Shown here piece by piece: positions 1 through 7,073 of a DNA stretch of 8,562 nt. Made by a program: the position numbers and the translations under genes. The stretch is from Acidimicrobiales bacterium (lineage in GTDB: Bacteria > Actinomycetota > Acidimicrobiia > Acidimicrobiales > Palsa-688), in the NCBI GenBank assembly GCA_030039575.1, contig JASHVH010000051.1:1-8562 (forward strand), written 5' to 3'. The notes beneath the pieces were generated by a model, which was not told the origin of the DNA, made no database searches, and was given only the letters and a program-made list of their open reading frames with translations. How positions within the stretch are numbered: the first letter of the stretch is position 1; each line of letters opens with the position of its first letter.

Positions 1-714
1 TGTCAGCACGCGGTGGGCGCCGAGCCCGGTTGCCACGCTGAGGGGGCCGTCGTGGAGGTCAGTCACCACCACGTGACGCGCCCCCCGGTCGATCACCAGT
101 GCCGTCGTCAGCAGCCCGATCGGCCCCGCGCCCACCACCAGGACACTCGCGTCGAACAAAGTCGCACCCACCGCCTCGGAACGGTTTACCGCGTGCCACG
201 CCACAGCCGTTGGCTCGACCAGGGCCGCACGACGCAGTTCGACGCCCGCCGGGATGCGGACCAACCGCGCCGCCGGCAAAGCTAGCTCGTCGGTGAACCC
301 GCCATCAGTATGGGGCCAATGCGCGGCGCTGCCAAGGTACCGGCACTCCGGGCACAAGTTCGGACGACCGCCCTGACAATAGCGGCAAGCTCCACAGCTC
401 ACGGCCGGGTGGACGGCGACATTGGCTCCTTTCTCCGGGCCGCTGCCGTCAGCCGCCGCTGCGGCGATGGTGCCCACAATCTCGTGCCCAAGGACCATGG
501 GCCCCTTGACAACAGACGCCCCCACCGCGCCGTCGCGCCAGTAATGGATGTCTGACCCACAGATCCCGCCGTAGCGTACCCGGACCAATGCCTGACTTTC
601 GGTGGGCTTCGGAGAAAGCACCGTGTCTTGGCGAAGGACGCCGCGACCGTGGACACGAAGGGCGCGTACCACTGAGCCAGACGCACCGTTCATGATCGTT
701 TCAGGAGACTGCAT
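1..714 (-). CDS. idnD: Zinc-dependent dehydrogenase, L-idonate 5-dehydrogenase (IdnD)-like, 3' end outside window
   Basis: Medium-chain zinc dehydrogenase. IdnD-type enzymes oxidise L-idonate to 5-keto-D-gluconate with NAD(P) in the cytoplasm. I translated 238 residues from ATG 714; the family is usually about 340 residues, so roughly 100 C-terminal residues lie beyond base 1. Visible are the catalytic zinc site (C52 in GGICGSD, H77-E78 in LGHE), the four structural-zinc cysteines C107, C110, C113 and C121, and a Rossmann GAGPIG at 195-200. The stretches CGSDIHYW, then KGPMVLGHE, then YLGSAAHWPHTDGGFT resemble what I recall of E. coli IdnD more than generic sorbitol dehydrogenases. The start at 714 is chosen for the AGGAAAGG ribosome site at 720-727, 5 bases away; an in-frame ATG at 693 has no such site. 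It lies 21 bp after the IdnO-like gene and is surely co-transcribed. A sorbitol or other polyol dehydrogenase is the main alternative. Confidence 0.85.
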   Translation of the reverse strand, partial: MQSPETIMNGASGSVVRALRVHGRGVLRQDTVLSPKPTESQALVRVRYGGICGSDIHYWRDGAVGASVVKGPMVLGHEIVGTIAAAAADGSGPEKGANVAVHPAVSCGACRYCQGGRPNLCPECRYLGSAAHWPHTDGGFTDELALPAARLVRIPAGVELRRAALVEPTAVAWHAVNRSEAVGATLFDASVLVVGAGPIGLLTTALVIDRGARHVVVTDLHDGPLSVATGLGAHRVLT

Positions 715-719
715 AGCCA

Positions 720-727
720 CCTTTCCT
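720..727 (-). promoter_or_regulatory. Ribosome binding site of the idnD-like gene
   Basis: AGGAAAGG on the minus strand, 5 bases before ATG 714, inside the 21-bp gap after the upstream dehydrogenase gene. It decides the start of the idnD-like gene in favour of 714 over the in-frame ATG at 693. Confidence 0.6.
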
Positions 728-735
728 CGCCGAGG

Positions 736-1521
736 CTAAAGGACCGCGGTCATACCGCCGTCGACGTAGATAATCTGACCATTGACAAAGTCGGCCGCTT
801 TGGATGCGAGCCATACCGCTGGCCCGACGACGTCTTCGGCAGTGCCCCACCGTCGCGCCGGGGTTCGCGCCACCACCCAAGCGCTCATCTCAGGGTCGGA
901 GAGGAGGGCTGAGTTCAGGTCCGTCGCAATATATCCGGGTGCCAGCCCATTTACCTGGACCCCGGCCCCAGCCCACTCGGCGCACATCGTCCTCGTCAAG
1001 CTGCCGAGGCCGGCTTTGGCCGCCGAATAAGGCCCATTTGTGGCCCGAACCAACCGGTTCGACACTGAGCAGACGTTTATGATCTTACCTGACCCGCGGG
1101 CCAGCATGCCGTGGACGACCCCTTGAGCAAGCACCAGACAACTGGTGAGGTTCGTCGCCAGCACTCGGTCCCAGTTGGCGAGTGAGAGCTCGACCAACGG
1201 TGAGCGAAGTTGCATCCCCGCATTGTTGACCAGAATGTCGATACCACCGAGCTCTTGCTCGAGCCTTTGCACTTCGGTACGCATTGCTCCGTGGTCAGTG
1301 ACGTCGAAGCCCACACTGAGCAGCGTAGGTTCGGCTCCCTCCTGTGCGAGATCAGCGAAGAGCGACCGCTCCGCCGCCTCGGCGTTGGCCTGGTCACGGC
1401 CGTGGACCACGACGGTGGCGCCCTCCCTCGCCAGACCGGCCGCGATAGCTTTACCAATGCCTCGAGTGGACCCCGTCACCAACGCGCGGCGGCCGGTCAA
1501 GTCAAACAGAGATTTCGACAT
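736..1521 (-). CDS. idnO: Short-chain dehydrogenase, gluconate 5-dehydrogenase (IdnO)-like
   Basis: Classical SDR of 261 residues, the usual length. IdnO-type enzymes reduce 5-keto-D-gluconate to D-gluconate with NAD(P)H. Visible are the cofactor motif TGSTRGIG (16-23), NNAG (99-102), the structural N124, and the catalytic S152, Y165 and K169 (YSAAK). The C-terminal half carries APGYIATDLNSAL, then ARTPARRWG, then FVNGQ and YVDGGM, a run typical of gluconate 5-dehydrogenases; RTPARRWG is the most telling part. The start at ATG 1521 puts the Rossmann strand at the normal distance. An in-frame TTG at 1554 would add 11 residues with no family counterpart. A weak AAAGAAG lies just upstream. The gene sits between a GntR/FCD regulator and an IdnD-like gene, which supports a sugar-acid role. 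Another 3-oxoacyl-ACP-reductase-like SDR remains possible because SDR substrates are hard to assign. Confidence 0.87.
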   Translation of the reverse strand: MSKSLFDLTGRRALVTGSTRGIGKAIAAGLAREGATVVVHGRDQANAEAAERSLFADLAQEGAEPTLLSVGFDVTDHGAMRTEVQRLEQELGGIDILVNNAGMQLRSPLVELSLANWDRVLATNLTSCLVLAQGVVHGMLARGSGKIINVCSVSNRLVRATNGPYSAAKAGLGSLTRTMCAEWAGAGVQVNGLAPGYIATDLNSALLSDPEMSAWVVARTPARRWGTAEDVVGPAVWLASKAADFVNGQIIYVDGGMTAVL

Positions 1522-1635
1522 CGCTTCTTTGGCCCGCAAATTGGAGCACGACAACCTTTGTCCCGCCCCCGCCTGGCCAGGTCAAGGACGCTACCCCGGA
1601 CGGCAAAACCGTGTACAGACGAGGAATAGGCTGGG
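1522..1635. other. Short intergenic gap between the regulator and the idnO-like gene
   Basis: 114 bp without a gene. On the minus strand it holds a TTGACC (1586-1581) with no good -10 box at 17 bp (GACAAA), so an internal promoter is possible but weak. A perfect 10-bp palindrome CCTGGCCAGG lies at 1572-1581, partly over the TTGACC; it does not resemble the palindrome at the regulator's promoter. No terminator hairpin followed by a T-run was seen, so read-through from the regulator gene is plausible. Confidence 0.4.
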
Positions 1636-2310
1636 TCATGGCCGCCCATGCTGCCTGGCGATCACCTCGAGCACGCGTTCCAGACCTCCCATACGATGTT
1701 TTGTCAACGCCTCCACCAATTGGTCTCGGTCGCCGCTTTCGGCCGCCGCCACCATAGCCTCATGCTCAGCGGCGCGCCTCTCGTAGTACCTCGAGTCCTG
1801 GAACAACAAGACCCGGTAATATGTGCCGCGTTCCCATAAGACGGCGAGATGGGCGGCAACTTCTGGCAGCCCGCTCCGCCTCCAGAGGACCTCATGGAAG
1901 GCTTGGTCGCTTTCGCTGTCGGTGCCTGACGAGGCCTCGAGCTGACGGCGCATGTCCCGCGCCAACTCGTCCGCCGCGACTCGGAGAGACTCTGTGGCGC
2001 AAAGGTTTTCCAGCGCTATAAGCGTGAGGTACCGTTCTCGCACCGCAGCTGGGGTCGGGTCGGCTACCCGCACTCCTTTATGAGGCTCCATCGTGAGGAA
2101 CCCTTCAGCGATCAACCTCTGGAACGCCTGTACCACAGGCATACGGCTCACGCCAAGCTGACGCGCGACCTCCGAAGCCGTGATCCGCTCGGCAGGGGCG
2201 AACTTGTCCCGAAGGGCTTGGCGCATAGCTTCGTAGGCTTGTTGCTCGAGCGTCTCCCTTGGCTTCAACAGCTCGAGGGCATCCCCTGCCTCCCGAACTG
2301 CATATTGCAT
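1636..2310 (-). CDS. GntR-family transcriptional regulator, FCD subfamily
   Basis: DNA-binding regulator of 224 residues, standard for FadR-type GntR proteins with an FCD domain. Residues about 20-82 form the winged helix-turn-helix (ITASEVARQLGVSRMPVVQA, then LIAEGFL and KGVRVAD). Residues about 90-215 form the all-helical FCD ligand domain. D135 and H139 (DQAFH), H183 (EHEAM) and H205 (KHR) match the metal-binding set of this domain, which in the family often helps bind small carboxylic acids. The ligand here may be a sugar acid, by inference from the IdnO/IdnD-like genes 114 bp downstream. The ATG at 2310 falls on the predicted transcription start, so I propose a leaderless start. An in-frame ATG at 2331 would add seven residues (MHHTLCC) but lies inside the promoter. 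Extension further upstream to 2568 runs through the coxE-like repeat antisense and into coxL, and is not real. Confidence 0.88.
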   Translation of the reverse strand: MQYAVREAGDALELLKPRETLEQQAYEAMRQALRDKFAPAERITASEVARQLGVSRMPVVQAFQRLIAEGFLTMEPHKGVRVADPTPAAVRERYLTLIALENLCATESLRVAADELARDMRRQLEASSGTDSESDQAFHEVLWRRSGLPEVAAHLAVLWERGTYYRVLLFQDSRYYERRAAEHEAMVAAAESGDRDQLVEALTKHRMGGLERVLEVIARQHGRP

Positions 2311-2317
2311 GCAACAT
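2302..2317. promoter_or_regulatory. Probable operator of the GntR/FCD regulator
   Basis: ATATTGCATGCAACAT is an inverted repeat pairing 14 of 16 positions, with a perfect 10-bp core TTGCATGCAA at 2305-2314. It covers the predicted transcription start and the ATG at 2310 of the GntR-type gene. FCD-subfamily regulators commonly bind short symmetric AT-flanked sites of this size at their own promoter. Autorepression is inferred. I noticed no second copy of this core in the gap before idnO or directly before coxL. Confidence 0.6.
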
Positions 2318-2346
2318 AAGGTATGGTGCATCGAAAAGCCTGTCAA
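2318..2346 (-). promoter_or_regulatory. Predicted promoter of the GntR-family regulator gene
   Basis: On the minus strand TTGACA (2346-2341) is followed after exactly 17 bp by TACCTT (2323-2318), which fits the loose TANNNT -10 box of actinobacteria. Transcription would start about 7 bases on, at roughly 2311-2309, coinciding with ATG 2310. This suggests an mRNA with no leader, and no Shine-Dalgarno is present before the ATG. The -35 box ends 9 bp from the edge of the coxE-like repeat. Confidence 0.62.
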
Positions 2347-2355
2347 GGCCAATGA

Positions 2356-2418
2356 GGCAGTCACTGTCTCCCTCGAAGCGCTGGCCGGGTCGGTCAGGAA
2401 CGAGTGAACATGCAAGGG
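2356..2418 (+). repeat. Direct repeat copy A: stump of a coxE 3' end upstream of coxL
   Basis: This 63-bp stretch matches 8203-8266, the last 17 codons of coxE, its stop codon and the following Shine-Dalgarno. I count five mismatches and one gap, about 91% identity. Read in the coxE frame the tail is SLEALAGSVRNE followed by TGA at 2405-2407, against SLEALAGLVGNE in the intact gene. A base is missing between 2368 and 2369 relative to 8216, so the reading frame is broken on the left. Two of the substitutions change amino acids, as expected of a sequence no longer under selection. Homology is lost left of about 2356 and right of 2418. The best reading is a pseudogene stump left by recombination; a functional site is not excluded. 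Confidence 0.85.
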
Positions 2419-2489
2419 GGTTGACCTGCTCCCGCCCACCGGCGTCCTTCGGCCTCCCGAGATATTGTCCATGACAAAACGGCAAAGGG

Positions 2490-2494
2490 GGAGG
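2490..2494 (+). promoter_or_regulatory. Ribosome binding site of coxL, fixing the GTG start
   Basis: GGAGG in the run GGGGGAGG lies 9 bases before GTG 2504. In-frame TTG 2465 and ATG 2471 have no such site and would add a basic 11-13 residue tail that the family lacks. The probable coxL promoter lies within 2419-2489; TATTGT at 2463-2468 could be a -10 box, but no convincing -35 box accompanies it. Confidence 0.75.
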
Positions 2495-2503
2495 TGCACT
2501 GCG

Positions 2504-4783
2504 GTGAGCATCCTGGGCCACCGGGTCCTGCGGAAAGAGGACATTAAGTTCCTAACCGTCGGCGGCACCTATGTCGACGACGTGGACCTCCCGGGGGCGG
2601 CCTGGTTGGCCTACGTCCGGTCTCCCCTGGCCCATGCCCGCATCGCCGGCATTGACGTCACCCGGGCGCGGCAGGCCCCCGGGGTGGTGGACGCCGTTAC
2701 CGCTCAGGACGTTGGGCTCGCCCCAAGCCGGATGGACGCGGACGAGATCCCCGAAGTGATGGCCCGTCCTTTTCTCGCCACCGGGACCGTGCGCTTCGTC
2801 GGGGAACCGGTGGTAGCTGTAGTTGCCAACTCCCTGGCGGAGGCGGTCGACGCCTGCGAACTGGTCGAAGTGGACTACGACCCGTTGGTCCCTGTCGTCG
2901 ACCCATCGATGGCGCTCGACGACGACGTCCTGCTTTTCCCCGAGGCAGGGACGAACGTGGTCACCAGCATCGGCGAGCCCAATGTCGAGGGCGTGGGCGA
3001 AGGCTCCCTTTTCGACGGGTGCGAGGTGGTCGTGCGCCAACGTATCCTCAACCAGCGGGTCGCTCCTTGCCCGCTGGAAGTACGCGCTTCGGCCGCCACT
3101 TTCGGCCCGGACGGGCGCCTCACTTTCTACGTTTCGTCCCAGACGCCGTTCACCATGCGGGAGGATCTGGCGAAAATGCTGGGGGTCGACGAGGACCGGG
3201 TACGGGTCATTGCACCCGACGTCGGGGGAGGGTTCGGGGCCAAGATAGAGCCGTACCCCGATGAGCTGCTGGTGGCCTGGTTGGCCCGCCGGCTGTCGAG
3301 GCCGGTGCGGTGGACCGAGACCCGTTCAGAGAGCATGTTGGGGATCGGGCATGGCCGGGGCCAGGTCCAGTACGTGACGATCGGTGGCTCCAGGGACGGC
3401 AAAGTGGCGGCCTACTACCTCGAGGTGGTGCAGGATTCCGGCGCCTATCCCCAGATTGGGGCGCTCTTGCCCGACCTCACCAAGACCATGCTGACGGGGA
3501 CTTACGACATCCCGAAAGCCGGTTTCTTTTCTCGGTCGGTCGTCACCAATACCACCCCGCTGACGGCCTACCGGGGAGCAGGACGCCCGGAAGCCACCGC
3601 CGCCATCGAGAGGTCCATGGACCTGTTTGCGGCCGAGATCGGCATGGACCCCGCCGACGTCCGCCGGGCCAACTTGATCGGGGCAGACCGGTTCCCTTTC
3701 ACCACGGTCATCGGTACGCAGTACGACATCGGCGACTACCAAGGAGCGCTCGACCTCTTGCTCGAGGTCAGCGGTTATAAGGAGTTGCGGGAGGAACAGG
3801 CGGGCCGCCGTCGTTCCGCGGCGCCGTCCCAGCTCGGGCTGGGGATGTCCGTATACGTGGAGATCACCAACGCCGACGAGGGCACTGAGTTCAGTTCGGT
3901 AGAAATTCGCCCCGACGGCAAGGCAGTGGTGAAGACCGGGACGTCGGCGCACGGGCAAGGGCACGCCACCGCGTGGTCGATGGTGGTGGCAGAAAAGCTG
4001 GGGCTTTCGGTCGACGACGTGGAGTTCGTCCAATCGGACACGGACATCGTGAAGAGCGGGATCGGGACTTTCGGTTCCCGTTCCTTGCAAAGCGGAGGGG
4101 TTGCCACCCGGCGGGCGGCCACCAGGGTCCTGGAAATGGCCAAGGACCTGGCGGCGGACATGCTCGAGACGGCCCCGGAGGACGTCGTCGCCGACCCGGC
4201 CGGCGGCGGCCTTCAGGTGGCCGGCGTCCCCTCCGCCCGCAAAAGCTGGGCCGAACTGTCGGGGGCAGCGACCGAAAGAGGGGCGCCTCTCCTGGCGGAA
4301 GTCGATTATGAGTTCCAAGGCGCAACCTATCCTTTTGGTGCCCATCTCGCCGTCGTGGAGGTCGATACCGAGACGGGGAAGGTGGTGCTGCGCCGGATGG
4401 TGGCGGTGGACGATGCCGGCCGGATCCTCAACCCGCTCTTGGCGGACGGCCAGATCCACGGCGGCCTGGCCCAGGGGGTCGCCCAGGCCCTGCTCGAGGA
4501 GTTCCGCTATGACGAGGACGGCAACCCACTGACGACCAACCTGGCCGATTACACCTTCGTCAGTGCCGCCGAACTGCCAAGCTTCGAATGCGCCCGGATG
4601 GAGACGCCCACTCCCAAGAACGAACTCGGGGCCAAAGGCATAGGCGAATCGGGCACCATCGGTTCCACGCCGGCGGTCCACAACGCGGTGGTCGACGCCC
4701 TCGCTCATCTCGGTGTGCGCCACATCGACATGCCGACCACCCCCGAGCGGGTCTGGCGGGCTATAACGGCGGCGGCCCCATGA
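2504..4783 (+). CDS. coxL: Form II CO dehydrogenase-type molybdenum hydroxylase, large subunit
   Basis: Large, molybdenum-cofactor-binding subunit of a xanthine-oxidase-family hydroxylase, acting with CoxS and CoxM as a cytoplasmic or membrane-associated (LSM)2 complex. From GTG 2504 it has 759 residues, slightly shorter than form I CoxL (about 800). The N-terminus ([20 protein letters not shown] then YVDD) is typical. Visible are the cofactor loop GGGFGAK at 241-247, the active-site loop AYRGAGR at 355-361, GQGH at 484-487 and the catalytic glutamate E715 in KGIGES. In form I enzymes the loop is AYxCSFR, whose cysteine binds copper; here that cysteine is absent. True CO oxidation is therefore doubtful, and an aldehyde, purine-like or other carbonyl or heteroaromatic substrate is equally possible. 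The stop codon overlaps the coxS start by 4 bases. Regulation is unknown; the divergent GntR regulator is a candidate. Confidence 0.93.
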   Translation: MSILGHRVLRKEDIKFLTVGGTYVDDVDLPGAAWLAYVRSPLAHARIAGIDVTRARQAPGVVDAVTAQDVGLAPSRMDADEIPEVMARPFLATGTVRFVGEPVVAVVANSLAEAVDACELVEVDYDPLVPVVDPSMALDDDVLLFPEAGTNVVTSIGEPNVEGVGEGSLFDGCEVVVRQRILNQRVAPCPLEVRASAATFGPDGRLTFYVSSQTPFTMREDLAKMLGVDEDRVRVIAPDVGGGFGAKIEPYPDELLVAWLARRLSRPVRWTETRSESMLGIGHGRGQVQYVTIGGSRDGKVAAYYLEVVQDSGAYPQIGALLPDLTKTMLTGTYDIPKAGFFSRSVVTNTTPLTAYRGAGRPEATAAIERSMDLFAAEIGMDPADVRRANLIGADRFPFTTVIGTQYDIGDYQGALDLLLEVSGYKELREEQAGRRRSAAPSQLGLGMSVYVEITNADEGTEFSSVEIRPDGKAVVKTGTSAHGQGHATAWSMVVAEKLGLSVDDVEFVQSDTDIVKSGIGTFGSRSLQSGGVATRRAATRVLEMAKDLAADMLETAPEDVVADPAGGGLQVAGVPSARKSWAELSGAATERGAPLLAEVDYEFQGATYPFGAHLAVVEVDTETGKVVLRRMVAVDDAGRILNPLLADGQIHGGLAQGVAQALLEEFRYDEDGNPLTTNLADYTFVSAAELPSFECARMETPTPKNELGAKGIGESGTIGSTPAVHNAVVDALAHLGVRHIDMPTTPERVWRAITAAAP

Positions 4784-5250
4784 AGGTAAGGATGACCGTC
4801 AATGGTGTCCCGTACGAGGACGAGGTCGAGCCCCGGCTGCTACTTGTCCAGTACATCCGCGGGATGCTCGGGCTCACGGGGACGAACATCGGCTGCGACA
4901 CGAGCTCGTGCGGGTCGTGCACGGTACTGTTCGGCGGCGAATCGGTGAAATCGTGCACGCTCCTGGCTGTCCAGGGGGAGGGCGCCGAGATCACCACCAT
5001 CGAAGGCCTGGCCCTCCCGGACGGGCGTCTCCACCCAGTCCAAAGGGCGTTCCGGGAAAACCATGGCCTGCAGTGCGGGTTCTGCACCCCGGGGATGGTC
5101 ATGGCCGCCGTTTCCCTGCTCAACGAGAACCCGCACCCGTCGGCGCGAGAGGTACGCGAGGGCCTGGAAGGCAACCTGTGCCGTTGCACCGGGTACCACA
5201 ACATCGTGGAAGCGGTGCTGGCGGCGGCCCGGTCGGAGGACCTGTCATGA
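4780..5250 (+). CDS. coxS: Molybdenum hydroxylase small subunit, two [2Fe-2S] clusters
   Basis: Electron-transfer subunit of 156 residues, the normal length, that passes electrons from the molybdenum site to the FAD of CoxM. The N-terminal plant-ferredoxin-like domain holds C39, C44, C47 and C59 (CDTSSCGSC). The C-terminal helical domain holds C99 and C102 ([10 protein letters not shown]) and C134 and C136 (NLCRCTGY). All eight ligands are present, so both clusters should form. ATG 4780 overlaps the coxL stop as ATGA, suggesting translational coupling. ATG 4792 (residue 5) has an AAGG five bases upstream and is a possible alternative start. CoxS-like subunits are shared by many Mo hydroxylases, so this gene does not reveal the substrate. 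Confidence 0.95.
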   Translation: MKVRMTVNGVPYEDEVEPRLLLVQYIRGMLGLTGTNIGCDTSSCGSCTVLFGGESVKSCTLLAVQGEGAEITTIEGLALPDGRLHPVQRAFRENHGLQCGFCTPGMVMAAVSLLNENPHPSAREVREGLEGNLCRCTGYHNIVEAVLAAARSEDLS

Positions 5251-6095
5251 TCCCGGCCCGCTTTGACTACCGCCGGGCGGGCTCCGTCGGAGAAGCGGTA
5301 GCGCTCCTGTCCGAGTTCCCGGGGGCAAAGCTTCTGGCCGGCGGCCATTCGCTCCTCCCGCTCATGAGGCTCCGGCTGGCAGTGCCATCCCTTCTCATAG
5401 ACATCGGCCCTGTTTCCGGGCTTTCCTACGTGCGCGACGAAGGCGATCACCTGTCGGTCGGTGCGCTGACCCGTCACCGCGACCTCGAACTGTCGGAGGT
5501 CGTGCGGAGGGAGGCGCCCGTGCTCTCCTACGCCGCGGGCCAGGTCGGGGACCCGCAAGTGCGGCACCGGGGCACGATCGGCGGGTCGCTCGCACACGGG
5601 GACCCGGCGTCGGACCTACCGGCCGTGGTGCTTGCCCTCGACGGCACCCTCGTCGCCGAAGGCCCCGCCGGCCCACGCGAGATCCCGGCCACTGATTTCT
5701 TTTGCGGGTTCCTCGAAACCGCGATTGGCCCGGACGAGGTGCTCACGGAGGTCAGGCTGCCAAAAGCCCGAGGGGGCTGGTCGTTCCAAAAGTTCAACCG
5801 CCGTGCGCAGGATTGGGCGACGGTCGGGGTCGTGGCCGTGGCCGGTGACGGCCGGGGCACGGGCCCGTTCCGGGTGGCTCTGGTGAACATGGGCCTGACC
5901 CCGCTACGGGCGGCGGCGGTGGAGGAGGCGGCGGCCGGCGGGGCCGGCCCGGCTGAGGCTGCCAGCAGGGCCGCGGAGGGGACAGAGCCGCCGAGCGACC
6001 TGAACGCCACCGCCGAGTTCCGGCGCCACCTGGCGTCGGTCCTGGTCCGGCGGGCGCTCGAGGAGGCAATGGCGGGGGAGCGCACCGTAGCGTGA
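5247..6095 (+). CDS. coxM: Molybdenum hydroxylase medium subunit, FAD-binding
   Basis: Flavoprotein subunit of 282 residues, normal for CoxM, passing electrons from CoxS to the final acceptor. Both FAD pyrophosphate motifs are present: AGGHS at 31-35 and TIGGS at 110-114, the latter continuing [13 protein letters not shown]. The C-terminal CO-dehydrogenase flavoprotein domain contains an alanine- and glycine-rich stretch around 220-240 that is probably a flexible linker. I saw no extra cysteine cluster of the kind found in 4-hydroxybenzoyl-CoA reductase medium subunits. ATG 5247 overlaps the coxS stop as ATGA and has a good GGAGG at 5235-5239, 7 bases upstream. The subunit order L-S-M differs from M-S-L, usual for form I CO dehydrogenases, and from the common S-L-M of form II. 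Confidence 0.94.
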   Translation: MIPARFDYRRAGSVGEAVALLSEFPGAKLLAGGHSLLPLMRLRLAVPSLLIDIGPVSGLSYVRDEGDHLSVGALTRHRDLELSEVVRREAPVLSYAAGQVGDPQVRHRGTIGGSLAHGDPASDLPAVVLALDGTLVAEGPAGPREIPATDFFCGFLETAIGPDEVLTEVRLPKARGGWSFQKFNRRAQDWATVGVVAVAGDGRGTGPFRVALVNMGLTPLRAAAVEEAAAGGAGPAEAASRAAEGTEPPSDLNATAEFRRHLASVLVRRALEEAMAGERTVA

Positions 6096-7072
6096 GTTCC
6101 GTGCCCAACAGCGCGCCGGCCCCCGAGCCCGAGGGCCCCGCTCCGAGCAGATGGCCGGTGCCGGCCGGCGGCCCGGACGACGTGCGGGCGGCCCTCGAGC
6201 GGTACGGCTACCTGGCCGATGAAGGGCTCGCCACCGTGGTTTACCTGTCCCTCGTTATGCGCCGGCCGCTGCTCCTGGAAGGGGACGCCGGCGTCGGCAA
6301 GACGGAAGTGGCGAAGGTGCTGTCGCGTTGGACCGGGGGCGAACTGCTGCGGATCCAGTGTTACGAAGGGATAGACGTCGCCCAGGCCGTCTATGAATGG
6401 GACTACTCGCGCCAATTGCTGCATTTGCGGGCGGCCGAAGCCCGGGCGGTGTCAACCGGTGCCAGCATCACCGCCGACGTCGAGGACGAGCTGTACTCTG
6501 AGCGGTTCCTGGTCCGCCGGCCGCTTCTCGCCGCCATTACTGCCGACCCCGAGGGACCGTCGCCCGTCCTCCTGGTCGACGAGGTGGACAGGGCCGACGA
6601 CGACTTCGAAGCGTTCTTGCTGGAAGTACTGTCCGAGCACGCGGTCACCGTGCCGGAGCTCGGTACGTTCCGGGCTGTGGTCCCCCCCATCGTCGTCATC
6701 ACGTCGAACCGGACCAGGGACCTGCACGACGCCTTGAAGCGCCGCTGCCTTTACCACTGGGTGGACCACCCCACCTTCGAGCGCGAAGTCGAGATCATCT
6801 CGATCAGAGCACCGTCGGTGGGCCCGGTCCTCGCCCGCGAGATCGCGGCTGCCGTCGAGCAACTTCGTGGGCTGAGCCTGTACAAACCTCCCGGGGTAGC
6901 CGAGACCATCGACTGGGCGGAGGCGCTCGGGGTGCTCGGGCGTACCCGTCTCGACGAGGCGGCCGTGGAAGCCACCCTCGGTTCCGTCCTCAAGTACCGG
7001 GAGGACGCCGAGAAGGCCCGGGCGGCAGGGCTCGGCGAGCTCGTCCGGGCCGCTTCGGAGCGGGCCAGTTGA
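6092..7072 (+). CDS. coxD: MoxR-family AAA+ ATPase, CoxD-like maturation factor
   Basis: AAA+ ATPase of 326 residues. In the Oligotropha CO dehydrogenase cluster CoxD is required for maturation of the molybdenum site, and MoxR ATPases generally work with VWA partners such as the next gene product. Visible are Walker A GDAGVGKT (64-71), Walker B VLLVDE (159-164), sensor 1 asparagine N206 in VITSN, and the following RRC region (LKRRCLYHW) that supplies arginine contacts. Residues 1-25 are rich in proline and alanine and probably disordered. GTG 6092 overlaps the coxM stop as GTGA, with a purine-rich GGGGGAG at 6073-6079. GTG 6101 is a less likely alternative start. A general MoxR chaperone is the only other option, and the coxL-S-M context favours CoxD. 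Confidence 0.9.
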   Translation: MSSVPNSAPAPEPEGPAPSRWPVPAGGPDDVRAALERYGYLADEGLATVVYLSLVMRRPLLLEGDAGVGKTEVAKVLSRWTGGELLRIQCYEGIDVAQAVYEWDYSRQLLHLRAAEARAVSTGASITADVEDELYSERFLVRRPLLAAITADPEGPSPVLLVDEVDRADDDFEAFLLEVLSEHAVTVPELGTFRAVVPPIVVITSNRTRDLHDALKRRCLYHWVDHPTFEREVEIISIRAPSVGPVLAREIAAAVEQLRGLSLYKPPGVAETIDWAEALGVLGRTRLDEAAVEATLGSVLKYREDAEKARAAGLGELVRAASERAS

Positions 7073-7073
7073 A

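Noticed and set aside
399..686. Open frame of 95 codons on the minus strand
   Set aside because: It overlaps the IdnD-like gene on the same strand in another frame; the IdnD-like frame has all zinc ligands and the Rossmann motif.
1572..1581. Perfect palindrome CCTGGCCAGG between the regulator and the idnO-like gene
   Set aside because: It is short and GC-rich, does not extend outward, and differs from the AT-rich palindrome at the regulator's promoter; chance is a sufficient explanation.
2421..2468. coxL promoter formed by TTGACC (2421-2426) and TATTGT (2463-2468)
   Set aside because: The spacing of 36 bp is far too long for one promoter, and neither box has a good partner at 16-19 bp.
2311..2568. 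N-terminal extension of the GntR regulator to 2568
   Set aside because: It runs through the predicted promoter, the antisense of the coxE stump and into coxL. Its LHVHSF-like segment resembles another antisense frame near 8250 only because of the DNA repeat.
3326..4723. Long open frame of 465 codons on the minus strand
   Set aside because: It lies wholly antisense to coxL, whose motifs are clear. High GC content removes stop codons from antisense frames, and its translation shows no recognisable domain.
2504..4783. Form I aerobic CO dehydrogenase
   Set aside because: The active-site loop reads AYRGAGR, without the copper-binding cysteine, and the gene order is L-S-M.
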